Shown piece by piece: positions 43,650 through 52,336 of a stretch of DNA of 64,000 bases. A program made the translations under genes and the position numbers. The notes under the pieces are model-generated. The model worked only from the letters and a program-made list of their open reading frames with translations, made no database searches and was not told where the DNA came from. Origin of the DNA: WRIS01 sp964345475. GTDB taxonomy: Bacteria > Actinomycetota > Coriobacteriia > Coriobacteriales > Eggerthellaceae. The stretch covers positions 1-64,000 of the forward strand of contig CAYFQW010000005.1 of NCBI GenBank assembly GCA_964345475.1. The letters run 5' to 3'. Numbering within the stretch: the stretch's first letter is position 1; every line of letters begins with the position of its first letter.

Positions 43650-43687
43650 GCGCACCCACGCTCGTCTGCAAACGAGCGTGGGTGCGC
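43650..43687. terminator. 15-bp hairpin between convergent trpB2 and kamA-like genes
   Basis: Perfect arms 43650-43664 and 43673-43687 with an 8-base loop. No T-run on either strand. It probably ends both transcripts or protects their 3' ends. Confidence 0.6.
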
Positions 43688-43712
43688 AAGAAACAGTTCC
43701 TCGGTATATGTT

Positions 43713-44840
43713 TTAAGGGGCTTTCCTTCCTTTGCCCCCCTCGGGGTCTTTGTCTAGCCAAGTTTGATCGTCTGAGACCTGCGTGCTAAATATCCGGCCC
43801 AGATCCTTTGCGTCTCTTGCTTCATGGTACTTAAAAAGCATGTTCCCGTGTCCCGTCATACCAAGAATTTCTATCTTCCCTGTAAAGTGAGACATGCAGT
43901 ACCTGAAGGATTTGCTAAAACCACTTTGCAGGGCTTTTGCGCCTTCAACAATTTCATAGCCCTGTCTCAGGGGAACCTGGAAGTTGCTTTTTACGCCTGC
44001 AACTGGGCGGCATTGGAACACATAGTAGGGCTCGACACCAATTGCCACAAGGCCAGAAAGAAGCTCTCCAAGGGTTTTGCTGTCGTCATTTACTCCTCGG
44101 AGAAGGACCGTTTGATTGCGTACCGGAATACCTCTTGCTACCAAAGCCTGAACAGCAGCTGTCGACTCTGGCGTTATCTCCCGCGGATGGTTGAACTGAG
44201 TGACCAGATATAATTGTTTTTTATCATTCTGCGTCGATAGCATATCCAAAAGTGCTGCGTCTTCCGTAATGCGGCACGGGAGGGTGACTGGAATCCTGCT
44301 TGCAATACGGATGAAGTCAAGATGCTTGATAGGGGTAAAGGCATTCAATATTTCTTCTAGATACGTATTTGAGTTCATGAGTGCGTCTCCACCGCTCACA
44401 AGAACATTATTAATTTCTGGATGTTTGGAAACATAGGCCACAACCTCCCCCAAGTCATAGACAGTCTCCTCTTCTGGAAGCCCCACCATGCGTTTTCTAA
44501 AGCAATGACGGCAATACATTGCGCACAGATTCGTACTAAGCATGAGCGCTGTTTGATCATACTTATGCTGCAGCCCTACGACTACCGTGTTTTCTTTTTC
44601 GCCCGATGTGTCAAAGCATCCTGAAGCATCTCTTTCCTCTGACGAGGGAAGTGCCATTTTCTTGATAGGATCGTTTTTATCAGAGAAATCAATTAACGAC
44701 AGATAGTAGGGAGTAACCAACAAAGGAAAGTCCTGTACGATTGCAGAGAGGCTTTTCTTTTCCTCTTCGCTTATATGGACGAGCCCTACAAGATCATCAA
44801 CTGAACGAATGCTTTGAGCTAATTCCTGTTTCCACTTCAT
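43713..44840 (-). CDS. KamA-family radical SAM protein (lysine 2,3-aminomutase-like)
   Basis: 375 residues from the second of two adjacent ATGs (44840), better spaced from GAGGTG; the first is at 44843. The radical SAM cluster is CAMYCRHCF (C-x3-C-x2-C). VLVSGGDALMNS, RIASRIPVTLPCRIT and QTVLLRGVNDD are typical of lysine 2,3-aminomutases and EpmB-like proteins. The PLP lysine region is harder to place, and the C-terminus is shorter than in true clostridial KamA, so the substrate (free lysine or EF-P-bound lysine) is open. No kamD/E or epmA genes lie beside it. A structured leader precedes it. Confidence 0.85.
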   Translation of the reverse strand: MKWKQELAQSIRSVDDLVGLVHISEEEKKSLSAIVQDFPLLVTPYYLSLIDFSDKNDPIKKMALPSSEERDASGCFDTSGEKENTVVVGLQHKYDQTALMLSTNLCAMYCRHCFRKRMVGLPEEETVYDLGEVVAYVSKHPEINNVLVSGGDALMNSNTYLEEILNAFTPIKHLDFIRIASRIPVTLPCRITEDAALLDMLSTQNDKKQLYLVTQFNHPREITPESTAAVQALVARGIPVRNQTVLLRGVNDDSKTLGELLSGLVAIGVEPYYVFQCRPVAGVKSNFQVPLRQGYEIVEGAKALQSGFSKSFRYCMSHFTGKIEILGMTGHGNMLFKYHEARDAKDLGRIFSTQVSDDQTWLDKDPEGGKGRKAP

Positions 44841-44887
44841 CATGCACCTCTAGACCAGGATGGGCTGCAAGTGCCCATGCGCCATAC

Positions 44888-45007
44888 GGGACGTATCTCT
44901 TCTACATAATTTGACGGTATGGGAAGCTGCTGCTCCCCTGTACCACGAATGAGTCGAAACCTGTATATGCAATCGGATTATTTGTGCCTAGGTTAGACTC
45001 TCGTCCC
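44888..45007 (-). ncRNA. Unassigned structured leader RNA of the kamA-like gene
   Basis: Three-way junction visible by eye. Closing helix GGGACG/CGTCCC (44888-44893 with 45002-45007). Arm A: GGTA + GGGAAGC with GCTCCCC + TACC (44916-44944). Arm B: GAGTC + AACCT with AGGTT + GACTC (44951-45000). A further hairpin ATGGGC/GCCCAT (44860-44878) lies between it and the kamA ribosome binding site. I compared it with lysine, SAM, cobalamin, TPP, purine, c-di-GMP and T-box consensus elements from memory and found no match. It begins about 8 bases after a predicted start site, as a 5' leader riboswitch would. Confidence 0.5.
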
Positions 45008-45021
45008 TTTTCTATGACGGA

Positions 45022-45030
45022 AGTATACCA
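45022..45030 (-). promoter_or_regulatory. Extended -10 promoter of the kamA-like gene
   Basis: The minus strand reads TGGTATACT (TGN plus TATACT). No clear -35 was seen. The start would be near 45015, giving a leader of about 175 bases that contains the whole three-way junction. Confidence 0.5.
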
Positions 45031-45108
45031 TACGAAGATAGGCTAGCGGCACGAGCACCATCCAGCTATCTATAAACGGGGTGTCGTTTGCTTGAGCCCT
45101 TTTCCCTT

Positions 45109-45141
45109 AAAGCCTGCGCAACTCGCTTGCGCGGGCTTTTT
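45109..45141 (+). terminator. Terminator-like hairpin with T-run on the plus strand
   Basis: AAAGCC-T-GCGCAA pairs with TTGCGC-G-GGCTTT, then TTTT-CCC follows on the plus strand. No plus-strand gene precedes it (kamA leader and kamA are minus). It may instead work weakly for the minus-strand HAD gene ending at 45189 (on that strand only three Ts follow), or end an unannotated plus-strand RNA. Confidence 0.55.
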
Positions 45142-45188
45142 CCCTATATAGCTCTATTATCCGCCTCTAGACTCTTGCCTGCTTACAC

Positions 45189-45842
45189 CTAGTCTCTTGC
45201 GTACCTCAGCAGTTCATCAGGCTTTTCTATGAAGACTGTTGGTGAATGCTCGAGCAACACTTCTTTGGTGCGATACCCCCACGACACACTGAAAATATCG
45301 ACTCCAGCAGCGCGCGCTGTTTTTATATCTGTGGGAGAATCCCCTATATACACTGCATTATCGCGCTTCACTTCTAGATCTGTAAGGATATCAAGAAGAC
45401 CCTGAGGATCGGGTTTCCGTGGGACAGCCTCGCTCACTCCTCGATAAATATCAAATATATCGGGGAAGAAGCGTGGGATGGCATCTTGCACACCTCTATC
45501 GTTTTTATTGGATAAAACAGCAAGTTTCCTATCCCTCTGCTTAAGCTCTTCGACCACTTCGAACATATTAGAAAATATCTTAGTCTGCGCTATGCCGTAT
45601 TTCGGATACAGTTCTAACCAGCGCTCATACAGAGCCTCTACCTGTCCCTGAGCTGTGCCTGCAGGAATTGCCCGCTCCATCAATTGTCTCAAACCGCCCC
45701 CGATAGCCCCGTGGATTTCTTTCTTAGTTCGCACGGGATAACCAAAAGATTCCAGACTGGCATTCGTGAGCGTGACGAGATCGTCGAGAGTATCCAGCAA
45801 AGTTCCATCAAGATCAAAAACAAACGCTTCGTAATTCTTCAC
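45189..45842 (-). CDS. HAD-family phosphatase (phosphoglycolate phosphatase-like)
   Basis: 217 residues from a GTG preceded by AGGAG. HAD motifs: FDLDGTLLDT (nucleophile Asp), VLSNKND (motif II), RKPDPQG (motif III Lys) and YIGDSPTDIKTA (motif IV). The cap domain is the four-helix type of the Gph/PGMB group. Ten bases after the menEC stop on the same strand, but with no evident link to menaquinone. Substrate not predictable beyond small phosphate esters. Confidence 0.85.
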   Translation of the reverse strand: MKNYEAFVFDLDGTLLDTLDDLVTLTNASLESFGYPVRTKKEIHGAIGGGLRQLMERAIPAGTAQGQVEALYERWLELYPKYGIAQTKIFSNMFEVVEELKQRDRKLAVLSNKNDRGVQDAIPRFFPDIFDIYRGVSEAVPRKPDPQGLLDILTDLEVKRDNAVYIGDSPTDIKTARAAGVDIFSVSWGYRTKEVLLEHSPTVFIEKPDELLRYARD

Positions 45843-45852
45843 GTAGAATCTC

Positions 45853-48648
45853 CTAACTAGACCCTCTCATAACGCGCACGTCAACCAGAACTTCTTGCAG
45901 CACCCTCCGATCAAGTGTGCAGCCAAGCCCATGCTCATTTCCTGCCTGGTTCAGTGCAATCATGCCATCTTCAACAATGAAGCCTGGCTTAACAATTTCA
46001 GTCGTAAAGTATCTGCTTGTAGAGCTCAGGTCTCCAGGAGCAGCAATTCCCGGCAAGGTTTGAAATGCTGCATGAGCAAACTTCGAGACACCCGTCTCGT
46101 ACATGCCGCCCATCCAAATATCAACACCCTTGTTGACCGCCTCTTGATAATACCCCAAGGACGGCCCTATTCCTCCCCATTTTCCAATTTTTAGAGCAAT
46201 GGAGCTGATTCCAGGATCATGCAAGGCAGCACAGGCCTCATCGTGGGTTTGGATGGACTCATCAAGGCATACTTTCATTGATAGAATATTTTGTAAGCGA
46301 GCAAGACGTGCGTTAAGCCCTCTTGGCCCTACGTGTGGTACCTTCGCCGGATCGAAAGGCTCTTCTACGCAATAGATATCTAGCTTGTCAAGCTCTTTGA
46401 ACGTCTCCCAATCTTTTTCCGAATAACTCTGGTTTGCGTCAAGAGATAGTTGTATATGGGGAAAGGCTTTTCTAATGGCTCTTACCCGTTCAACATCATC
46501 GCCCGGCTTAATTTTTATTTTATATCGCGTATAACCCAGCTTCATGGCTTCTTCTATTGTCCTCAGTGTTTCCTGGATAGACAACACCCCGATAACCAAG
46601 CCAGCTGGCACCTTTTTGTGTGCCACACTTGATGTCGCCTGGGGTGCTCCATGAGAATTCACGCTTCTATCCTCGGTAAGCCGTCTTTGCTTGCCCGTGC
46701 CCTGGCCGTTATCTGTTCCGGCAACTTCTTCGTTCAGCAGCTGCCATAGAGGCTTTCCAACTATCTTGCCATACAAATCCCAAAAAGCAGGCTCCAGAGC
46801 GCCGCGTGCCAAAGGATAAGCGAGCGATTTTTCCTGCTCCCTGAGAACAGCATCGATCTCTCTTGGGTGGAGAAAGCTTTGATCGAGAACGAGGGGCGCA
46901 AGTATCTTTTCCAAAACCCAAGCGTCTTTATCAAGCGTTTCGGGCAAATACCAATCAGTAGAAAAAGCGACGCACTCTCCCAGGCCACTGCGCCCTTTCC
47001 AGTCGAGTATCTCTACAATGATGGATTCTCTCACATCGAGTCTTGTTTTTGCCGTTTCGAAAGGATGTACAAGTTTTTGTCGGATACGGTACAGATGAAT
47101 TTCTTTTATTTCTAGACGTTCGTAGTAACGTCTACGAAGAGTCTGCCTGTCTATCTTCCCTATGCCTGTACGGGGGAATTCATCTACTGTAAATATTTTG
47201 TCTGGGAGATTGAGCTTCGACATGCTTCTTCCCGCCGCCTGCTTAACCTGCGCTGAAAACATTTGCGGGCTCGCGTCAATGGAAGCGTCCTTTTCTAGAA
47301 AGGCAATAGGCCTTCTGCCCCAGGCTTCATCTTTTGCCCCAAACACATAGGCATCTTTCACCCCTTTAATTCTAAACAAGGCGTTTTGAATCTCGGCAGG
47401 ATAAACATTCTCGCCCCCAGAGACAAACATATCCTTTGTTCGCTCTCTGATGTGTAGCTTCCCTTCTTGGAAATAGGCCTCATCGCCGGTGAGGAAATAG
47501 CCATCAAGGGTAAAAGCCGGCTTTCCTTGGAGGTAGCGAGAGAAAACGCCGGGCCCTTTAACTGCCAGTTGTCCAGAATTTCCGCTTCCCTTTGGTATAA
47601 TCTGGGCTTCGTAACCGGGCAACATTTCGAGCCCTCCTGAAAAACCTCGAGACGCCCAGGCTCCAGCGACCATGCTCGAAGTCTCAGTCATGCCGTAGCT
47701 TGCGTATATCTGTGCCCCTGCGAGCAGGGCTTTTGATAAAGTGGCTGGATTGATAGCAGCCCCGCCCAAAGCAATACACGCATACGACTGAATTACGCCG
47801 TCGCTATCTTCACGAAGCATATCCTGAAGCATTTTGTCAACAACCGAGATGTGCGAAATATTTCGCAAGTTTGCAGCACGCAAGATTTCTTTCGCGTCAA
47901 ATCTTCTGTGGAGAACGATAGTTCCCTGGGCAAGAATCGCACGAATTACTATTTCGAAGCCGCCGACATGAAAAAGAGGAAGCGTCAGCTGCCATGCAGG
48001 CTTCTTCATACCTGAGAGCACACTATTTGCTGCACGCGCGGAACCACAGATATTGTCCCATGACAGAACAACGGCCTTTGAAGTTCCCGAACTACCTGAA
48101 GTAAAAAGGATGAGGGCGTCGGATGCTGAAGTATAAAGAGCTGCATTGCGTTCAGCAAAATGTATAAGGCTTCTCTGGTCTGTCGTAAGAAAGAATTGAT
48201 CGACCTCTTGCTTTTTACCCCTGCCAAAAAGAGTACCCCTGCTTCGTGGATCTTCGCTAACAACCGCCTCTACCGAACGAAGCAGAGAGGAGACGCGCGC
48301 TTCGTTAAGATGGTAGGCCAGGGTAAGCCCACGAGACATACGGAGTTCACGCATACGGATATTCTTTTCTTCATCAGAGAGTCTTCGATTGAGCACGGCA
48401 AGGCTAAACCCTCCATAGGCGGCAGCGAGGATGGAGATGATGAAACCTGGGCAGTTCCCCATGTCAAGCGAAACACAGTGGCCTCGCCTCACTCCTCTTT
48501 TTTCTAGCTCTGAAGCGAGCGCCACCGCAAGAAGCTTAAGCTCCAGATATGAAAATGACACCGATTGTCCATCATGCTCGATAAAAGTCAAAACCTCTGT
48601 CGATCCATACAGTCGTACTGCCCGTTCGAATGCGGGAATCACACACAT
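45853..48648 (-). CDS. menE-menC: Fused o-succinylbenzoate-CoA ligase (MenE) and o-succinylbenzoate synthase (MenC)
   Basis: 931 residues from the ATG at 48648 (a GTG one codon earlier is possible). Residues 1-510 are an AMP-forming acyl-CoA ligase: ILFTSGSSGTSKAVVLS, YGMTETSSM, DGYFLTGDEAYF and the terminal GIGKID lysine loop. Residues about 512-931 are an enolase-superfamily OSB synthase: KIKIK (general acid/base Lys), SLDANQ, CVEEPF and CLDES metal ligands, and ALKIGKWGG. A hydrophilic insertion of about 45 residues (GTDNGQGTGKQRR and following) interrupts the MenC part. It joins two consecutive menaquinone steps in one chain. Downstream of menB, end of the men operon. Confidence 0.9.
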   Translation of the reverse strand: MCVIPAFERAVRLYGSTEVLTFIEHDGQSVSFSYLELKLLAVALASELEKRGVRRGHCVSLDMGNCPGFIISILAAAYGGFSLAVLNRRLSDEEKNIRMRELRMSRGLTLAYHLNEARVSSLLRSVEAVVSEDPRSRGTLFGRGKKQEVDQFFLTTDQRSLIHFAERNAALYTSASDALILFTSGSSGTSKAVVLSWDNICGSARAANSVLSGMKKPAWQLTLPLFHVGGFEIVIRAILAQGTIVLHRRFDAKEILRAANLRNISHISVVDKMLQDMLREDSDGVIQSYACIALGGAAINPATLSKALLAGAQIYASYGMTETSSMVAGAWASRGFSGGLEMLPGYEAQIIPKGSGNSGQLAVKGPGVFSRYLQGKPAFTLDGYFLTGDEAYFQEGKLHIRERTKDMFVSGGENVYPAEIQNALFRIKGVKDAYVFGAKDEAWGRRPIAFLEKDASIDASPQMFSAQVKQAAGRSMSKLNLPDKIFTVDEFPRTGIGKIDRQTLRRRYYERLEIKEIHLYRIRQKLVHPFETAKTRLDVRESIIVEILDWKGRSGLGECVAFSTDWYLPETLDKDAWVLEKILAPLVLDQSFLHPREIDAVLREQEKSLAYPLARGALEPAFWDLYGKIVGKPLWQLLNEEVAGTDNGQGTGKQRRLTEDRSVNSHGAPQATSSVAHKKVPAGLVIGVLSIQETLRTIEEAMKLGYTRYKIKIKPGDDVERVRAIRKAFPHIQLSLDANQSYSEKDWETFKELDKLDIYCVEEPFDPAKVPHVGPRGLNARLARLQNILSMKVCLDESIQTHDEACAALHDPGISSIALKIGKWGGIGPSLGYYQEAVNKGVDIWMGGMYETGVSKFAHAAFQTLPGIAAPGDLSSTSRYFTTEIVKPGFIVEDGMIALNQAGNEHGLGCTLDRRVLQEVLVDVRVMRGSS

Positions 48649-48775
48649 CACCTATCGCTTCTCTGATTTTCAAATATTATGCTGCAGCATCATCCTATCG
48701 TGAACGAAACCCCTAGTTGTCCTTTTCGATTACACTTCTTCAATCTCAAAACCGAAGCGCCTCTTTACGATATGC

Positions 48776-49615
48776 TTAGGGAAACTTCGGAAACTGGCTA
48801 AAGTCTGCCGGTCTTTTTTCTTTAAATGCATCCCGTCCTTCTTTTGCTTCGTCCGTTGTGTAGAACAACAGAGTTGCATCTCCTGCCAGTTGCTGAATTC
48901 CCGCCAGGCCATCGGTCGCTGCATTAAAAGATGCCTTCATAAAACGAAGCGCCGTTGGAGAGAAAGCCATCATTTCCTGAGCCCAAGAAACACACTCTTT
49001 CTCAAGATCTTCTAGAGGGACTACTTTGTTTACGAGCCCCATCTCCAAAGCCTCCTCAGCAGTGTATTGACGGCAGAGGTACCATATTTCTCGTGCCTTT
49101 TTCTGTCCTACGATTGCAGCAAGATATCCGGCACCGTATCCGGCATCAAAACTCCCCACCTTAGGCCCCGTCTGTCCGAATTTGGCTGTTTCTGCAGCAA
49201 TCGAAAGATCGCAGACAATATGCAGGACATGTCCGCCTCCGATAGCATATCCGTTAACCATCGCTATCACTGGCTTAGGGACAACGCGGATGAGGCGCTG
49301 CAAATCAAGCACATTCAGACGAGGAACGGAATCTTCTCCTACATACCCGCCATCGCCACGTACGAACTGGTCGCCTCCTGAACAAAAGGCCTGATCCTTA
49401 TCTTCTCCCTCATGGTTTTGCCCTGTTAAAATGATAACGCCTACAGACGTATCATCCCGTGCTAAGGTGAACGCGGTGTACAGCTCGCTCACCGTTAAAG
49501 GAGTGAACGCGTTGCGCCGTTCTGGACGATTAATAGTAATTTTTGCGATGCCTTCGAATACTTCGTATTTTATTTCATCGAAAACACGATCCTGAATCCA
49601 TTCAAAATCGCTCAT
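48776..49615 (-). CDS. menB: 1,4-dihydroxy-2-naphthoyl-CoA synthase
   Basis: 279 residues, crotonase fold, usual length. Markers: RPERRNAFTPLTVSEL, FCSGGDQFVRG, NGYAIGGGHVLHIVCDL and GPKVGSFDAGYGAGYLA, which are nearly invariant in MenB. AAGGAG precedes the ATG. It closes the ring of o-succinylbenzoyl-CoA, the product of the MenE part of the downstream gene. In the men operon between menH (38-base gap) and menEC (127-base gap). Confidence 0.96.
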   Translation of the reverse strand: MSDFEWIQDRVFDEIKYEVFEGIAKITINRPERRNAFTPLTVSELYTAFTLARDDTSVGVIILTGQNHEGEDKDQAFCSGGDQFVRGDGGYVGEDSVPRLNVLDLQRLIRVVPKPVIAMVNGYAIGGGHVLHIVCDLSIAAETAKFGQTGPKVGSFDAGYGAGYLAAIVGQKKAREIWYLCRQYTAEEALEMGLVNKVVPLEDLEKECVSWAQEMMAFSPTALRFMKASFNAATDGLAGIQQLAGDATLLFYTTDEAKEGRDAFKEKRPADFSQFPKFP

Positions 49616-49653
49616 GCAGTTCTCCTTGCTCGTATGTATCGATGCGGCGATCC

Positions 49654-50487
49654 TTATACGATTGACTTGTTCTCTAAGAACTCGTTCACTCGCTTACAAT
49701 AAGGATGTGGAAGCTCAAGATGTACGTTATGCCCTGATTCAAAAAACGCTGTGTATATAGTAGCATCCACTCCGTGTTTTTTCTGGAGATCACGGGCAAG
49801 ATCCGCATATTTGATATCACGGGTACCTGCTATGTACAAAATAGGTATAGATAGGGCAGCGATAGCATCACGATAGTCTGGCATTACCTGTTGGCCTGAT
49901 TCACGTAGTGAATGTGCAAGGGCCTGAGGCTTGTTTGCAAGTCGTTCCGTATGCAGCTGTTTTTGCACAGCACGAGGCAAGTGCTTCTCAGGTGCGAACA
50001 CAGGAAGCTTTTCCCAGGCTTCCACAAAAGCCTCTATCCCCTCTTTCTCAAGAAGGCAAGCCATCTTTTCGTTGCGCGTCCGTATAGCCTGGGACTCGCA
50101 TGCGCTTATACATCCGAGCCCCGTACTTTCTAAGATGAGGCTTGTAAGACGCTGAGGTTTTTTGCAAGCATAGCCTAAGGCGATTCGCCCGCCCATCGAA
50201 TACCCTAAGAGATCGCAAGAATCTTGGCCCATAGTATCGAGAAAGGAATCAAGCACCTCATGCATTTCTTGCGCGCGGTACCACGTTGCATCAGCAGGCT
50301 TGTGGCTTTCTCCATGGCCAATCGCATCAAGGGCAAACACGCTTCTATGTTTTGTAAGCAGGGGCGCGCATTCTCTCCAAGTTTCCGAGCTCTGCGAGAA
50401 CCCATGAAGCAGTACCAGGGCTGGCTTTTGACTGTCTCCCCATTCTTCGAAATAACAGCTCATGCCTTTATGTAAGAAACGCGGCAT
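49654..50487 (-). CDS. menH: Alpha/beta hydrolase, probable SHCHC synthase MenH
   Basis: 277 residues. LLHGFSQSSETW near residue 28, nucleophile Ser in LLGYSMGGRIALGYA, Asp in the DIKYADLA region and His in ESGHNVHLELP. The GYSMGGR sequence is typical of MenH, which eliminates pyruvate from the MenD product. Overlaps the end of menD by 20 bases and precedes menB, which fixes its role in menaquinone synthesis better than sequence alone. Confidence 0.85.
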   Translation of the reverse strand: MPRFLHKGMSCYFEEWGDSQKPALVLLHGFSQSSETWRECAPLLTKHRSVFALDAIGHGESHKPADATWYRAQEMHEVLDSFLDTMGQDSCDLLGYSMGGRIALGYACKKPQRLTSLILESTGLGCISACESQAIRTRNEKMACLLEKEGIEAFVEAWEKLPVFAPEKHLPRAVQKQLHTERLANKPQALAHSLRESGQQVMPDYRDAIAALSIPILYIAGTRDIKYADLARDLQKKHGVDATIYTAFFESGHNVHLELPHPYCKRVNEFLENKSIV

Positions 50488-52336
50488 ACCTCTCCTTGAA
50501 ACCCTGATACTCTACGGGAACCTCAATAAGGTGAATTCCCTTTTTTGATACAAACTTCGAGTAAGCCGCTTCAAATTCGTGTATGCTCTTTGCCCTTGCA
50601 TATGGAACTCCAAACCCTGCCGCAATGGATTCAAAGTCTGTATGATGGGCTGTGCGGAACAGCCTTTCGAAGTAATCTTCCGTGGAGCGTTGGGGAAGCA
50701 TGTCGAAGATAACGCCTCCGTCGTTGTTAAAAAGAATGATAACAACTGCAGGAACAGTGCCCTCTCCGTTGGAATGCCTGCCTCGTCCCTTTCCCAAAAT
50801 CTCACCCTGCATATTGAGCGCATTCAAATCGTGGAGGAAGGCTAGATCGCCTGTTATAAAGGTGGTCTGCTTGAAACAATGCGCTGCTCCGAGAGCCGAG
50901 GACGTGCATCCGTCTATTCCGTTGAGCCCTCGGTTGCACAAAACCCTCAGTGACTTATTTTGTTTTTTATAGAAGGTATCAAGCATACGGATAGCCATCG
51001 AGCTTGCTGAAAACAGGCAGGAACCCTCTTCCACCATGTCGAGCAGACGATACACGAAAGCTCCCTCGAAGCCTTCTTCTATCTCTACAACGTGTGAGAT
51101 AGCTTGTGCCGATCGCTCATTTGCCTGCATCCACGCCGTGAGGAATTGCTCTTGTTTCATGCCCTCCTCGAAGTCTGTGTCATAGAGAAAGGATGCTGCA
51201 AAGGCAGCAGGCGTGCAACGTACAAACATATCGGTGCTTACATTAAAGTCGCGTGTTTCAAAAGCATCTACTACGATTTGCATACAGCCAGAAAAAGCGA
51301 GACTACAGGATTTAGAGACGGGATACCTTCCGAAGCGAATGATCATATCAACCTCGCTGACGAGCAGTGCTCCTTCCTCGCTCGACAGAAAGCTATCGTA
51401 GCTATCGAGCACCTCTGGTACGTCAAAGCTTCTCAATTGACTCAGAGGATCCGCACATAAAGGAAGCTTGAAGTGCCGGGCCCAGGCAAGGATAGTTTGG
51501 GCTTCCGCCGTATTTGCAAAGCAGCCTTCTCCACACAAAACGAGGCATTTCTTTTCTTTGAGTAGCTGTGCTATCACCTTGATGACTGAAGCATCGGGAT
51601 AGGCAGTGGCGTGTATGAGAGGGGAAAGGCGGTCGCCGCCCTCTGCATCATGCTTGTCTGCGGGCATAAGCTCCTGTCTTCTGTTGCAAGAAAACAAAGA
51701 ACTCGTGTCAAGGCACGGCTTCAAAGGCTCATCAAAGGGGAAGTTGAAGTGAACGGGGCCTGCGTCTCCTATGCAGCCGTAGAAGGCCCTTCCCTCATCG
51801 TTTTCCGAAGACTGATTTCCAACAGCCTTAAGACATGCCGTCAAAGCCATTTGGCGAGCAAAGGCGATCTCTTGAGGAGAGTCTCCCGGCAGCGGCATCT
51901 GCTGAAAATGACGCACGTGCCGACCGTAGACATTCAGCTGGTCGCAGGTTTGTGGAGCCCCAAGATTCTGCAACTGCGGTGGACGATCTCCTGTAAGCAA
52001 GAGAAGGGGTACGCGCGATGACTCGGCCTCCAGTACCGCTGGGTAATAATTGGCAACTGCAGTGCCCGAAGTGCAGATAGCGGCTACCGGGAGACCGCTT
52101 GCCTTCGCTAAGCCTAAGGCAAAAAAAGCAGCTCCCCTCTCATCAATATCTATATGCACGCGCAGATCGCTCTCATAGGCGACCATGGCCAACGGAGTAG
52201 ATCTGGAGCCAGGGCTCACAACCACGTCGCGCACCCCGCACCGGATGAGCTCATCAAAAAATGCTGAAATAAATAAGGCTGAGGATAAAGAGCCTCTTTC
52301 TCTTGCGTGCAGTGTCGTATCCTGATGAGTGCCCAT
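50468..52336 (-). CDS. menD: SEPHCHC synthase MenD
   Basis: 622 residues from the ATG at 52336, which shares its A with the menF TGA (TGATG overlap); the TTG one codon upstream is less likely. Thiamine diphosphate enzyme: DVVVSPGSRSTPLAMVAYE and DERGAAFFALGLAKASG at the N-terminus, GLNGIDGCTSSALGAA, and the ThDP motif TGDLAFLHDLNAL...NNDGGVIF. Adds 2-oxoglutarate to isochorismate. Slightly longer than typical because of loops near 170-240. Confidence 0.95.
   Translation of the reverse strand: MGTHQDTTLHARERGSLSSALFISAFFDELIRCGVRDVVVSPGSRSTPLAMVAYESDLRVHIDIDERGAAFFALGLAKASGLPVAAICTSGTAVANYYPAVLEAESSRVPLLLLTGDRPPQLQNLGAPQTCDQLNVYGRHVRHFQQMPLPGDSPQEIAFARQMALTACLKAVGNQSSENDEGRAFYGCIGDAGPVHFNFPFDEPLKPCLDTSSLFSCNRRQELMPADKHDAEGGDRLSPLIHATAYPDASVIKVIAQLLKEKKCLVLCGEGCFANTAEAQTILAWARHFKLPLCADPLSQLRSFDVPEVLDSYDSFLSSEEGALLVSEVDMIIRFGRYPVSKSCSLAFSGCMQIVVDAFETRDFNVSTDMFVRCTPAAFAASFLYDTDFEEGMKQEQFLTAWMQANERSAQAISHVVEIEEGFEGAFVYRLLDMVEEGSCLFSASSMAIRMLDTFYKKQNKSLRVLCNRGLNGIDGCTSSALGAAHCFKQTTFITGDLAFLHDLNALNMQGEILGKGRGRHSNGEGTVPAVVIILFNNDGGVIFDMLPQRSTEDYFERLFRTAHHTDFESIAAGFGVPYARAKSIHEFEAAYSKFVSKKGIHLIEVPVEYQGFKERYAAFLT

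Noticed and set aside
44945..44965. Hammerhead-like GAAAC next to AUGAGUC on the plus strand
   Set aside because: The CUGAUGA core is not present and stems do not arrange as a hammerhead.
44888..45007. Lysine riboswitch before the kamA-like gene
   Set aside because: The five-helix lysine element and its conserved internal-loop sequences are absent; only three helices are visible.
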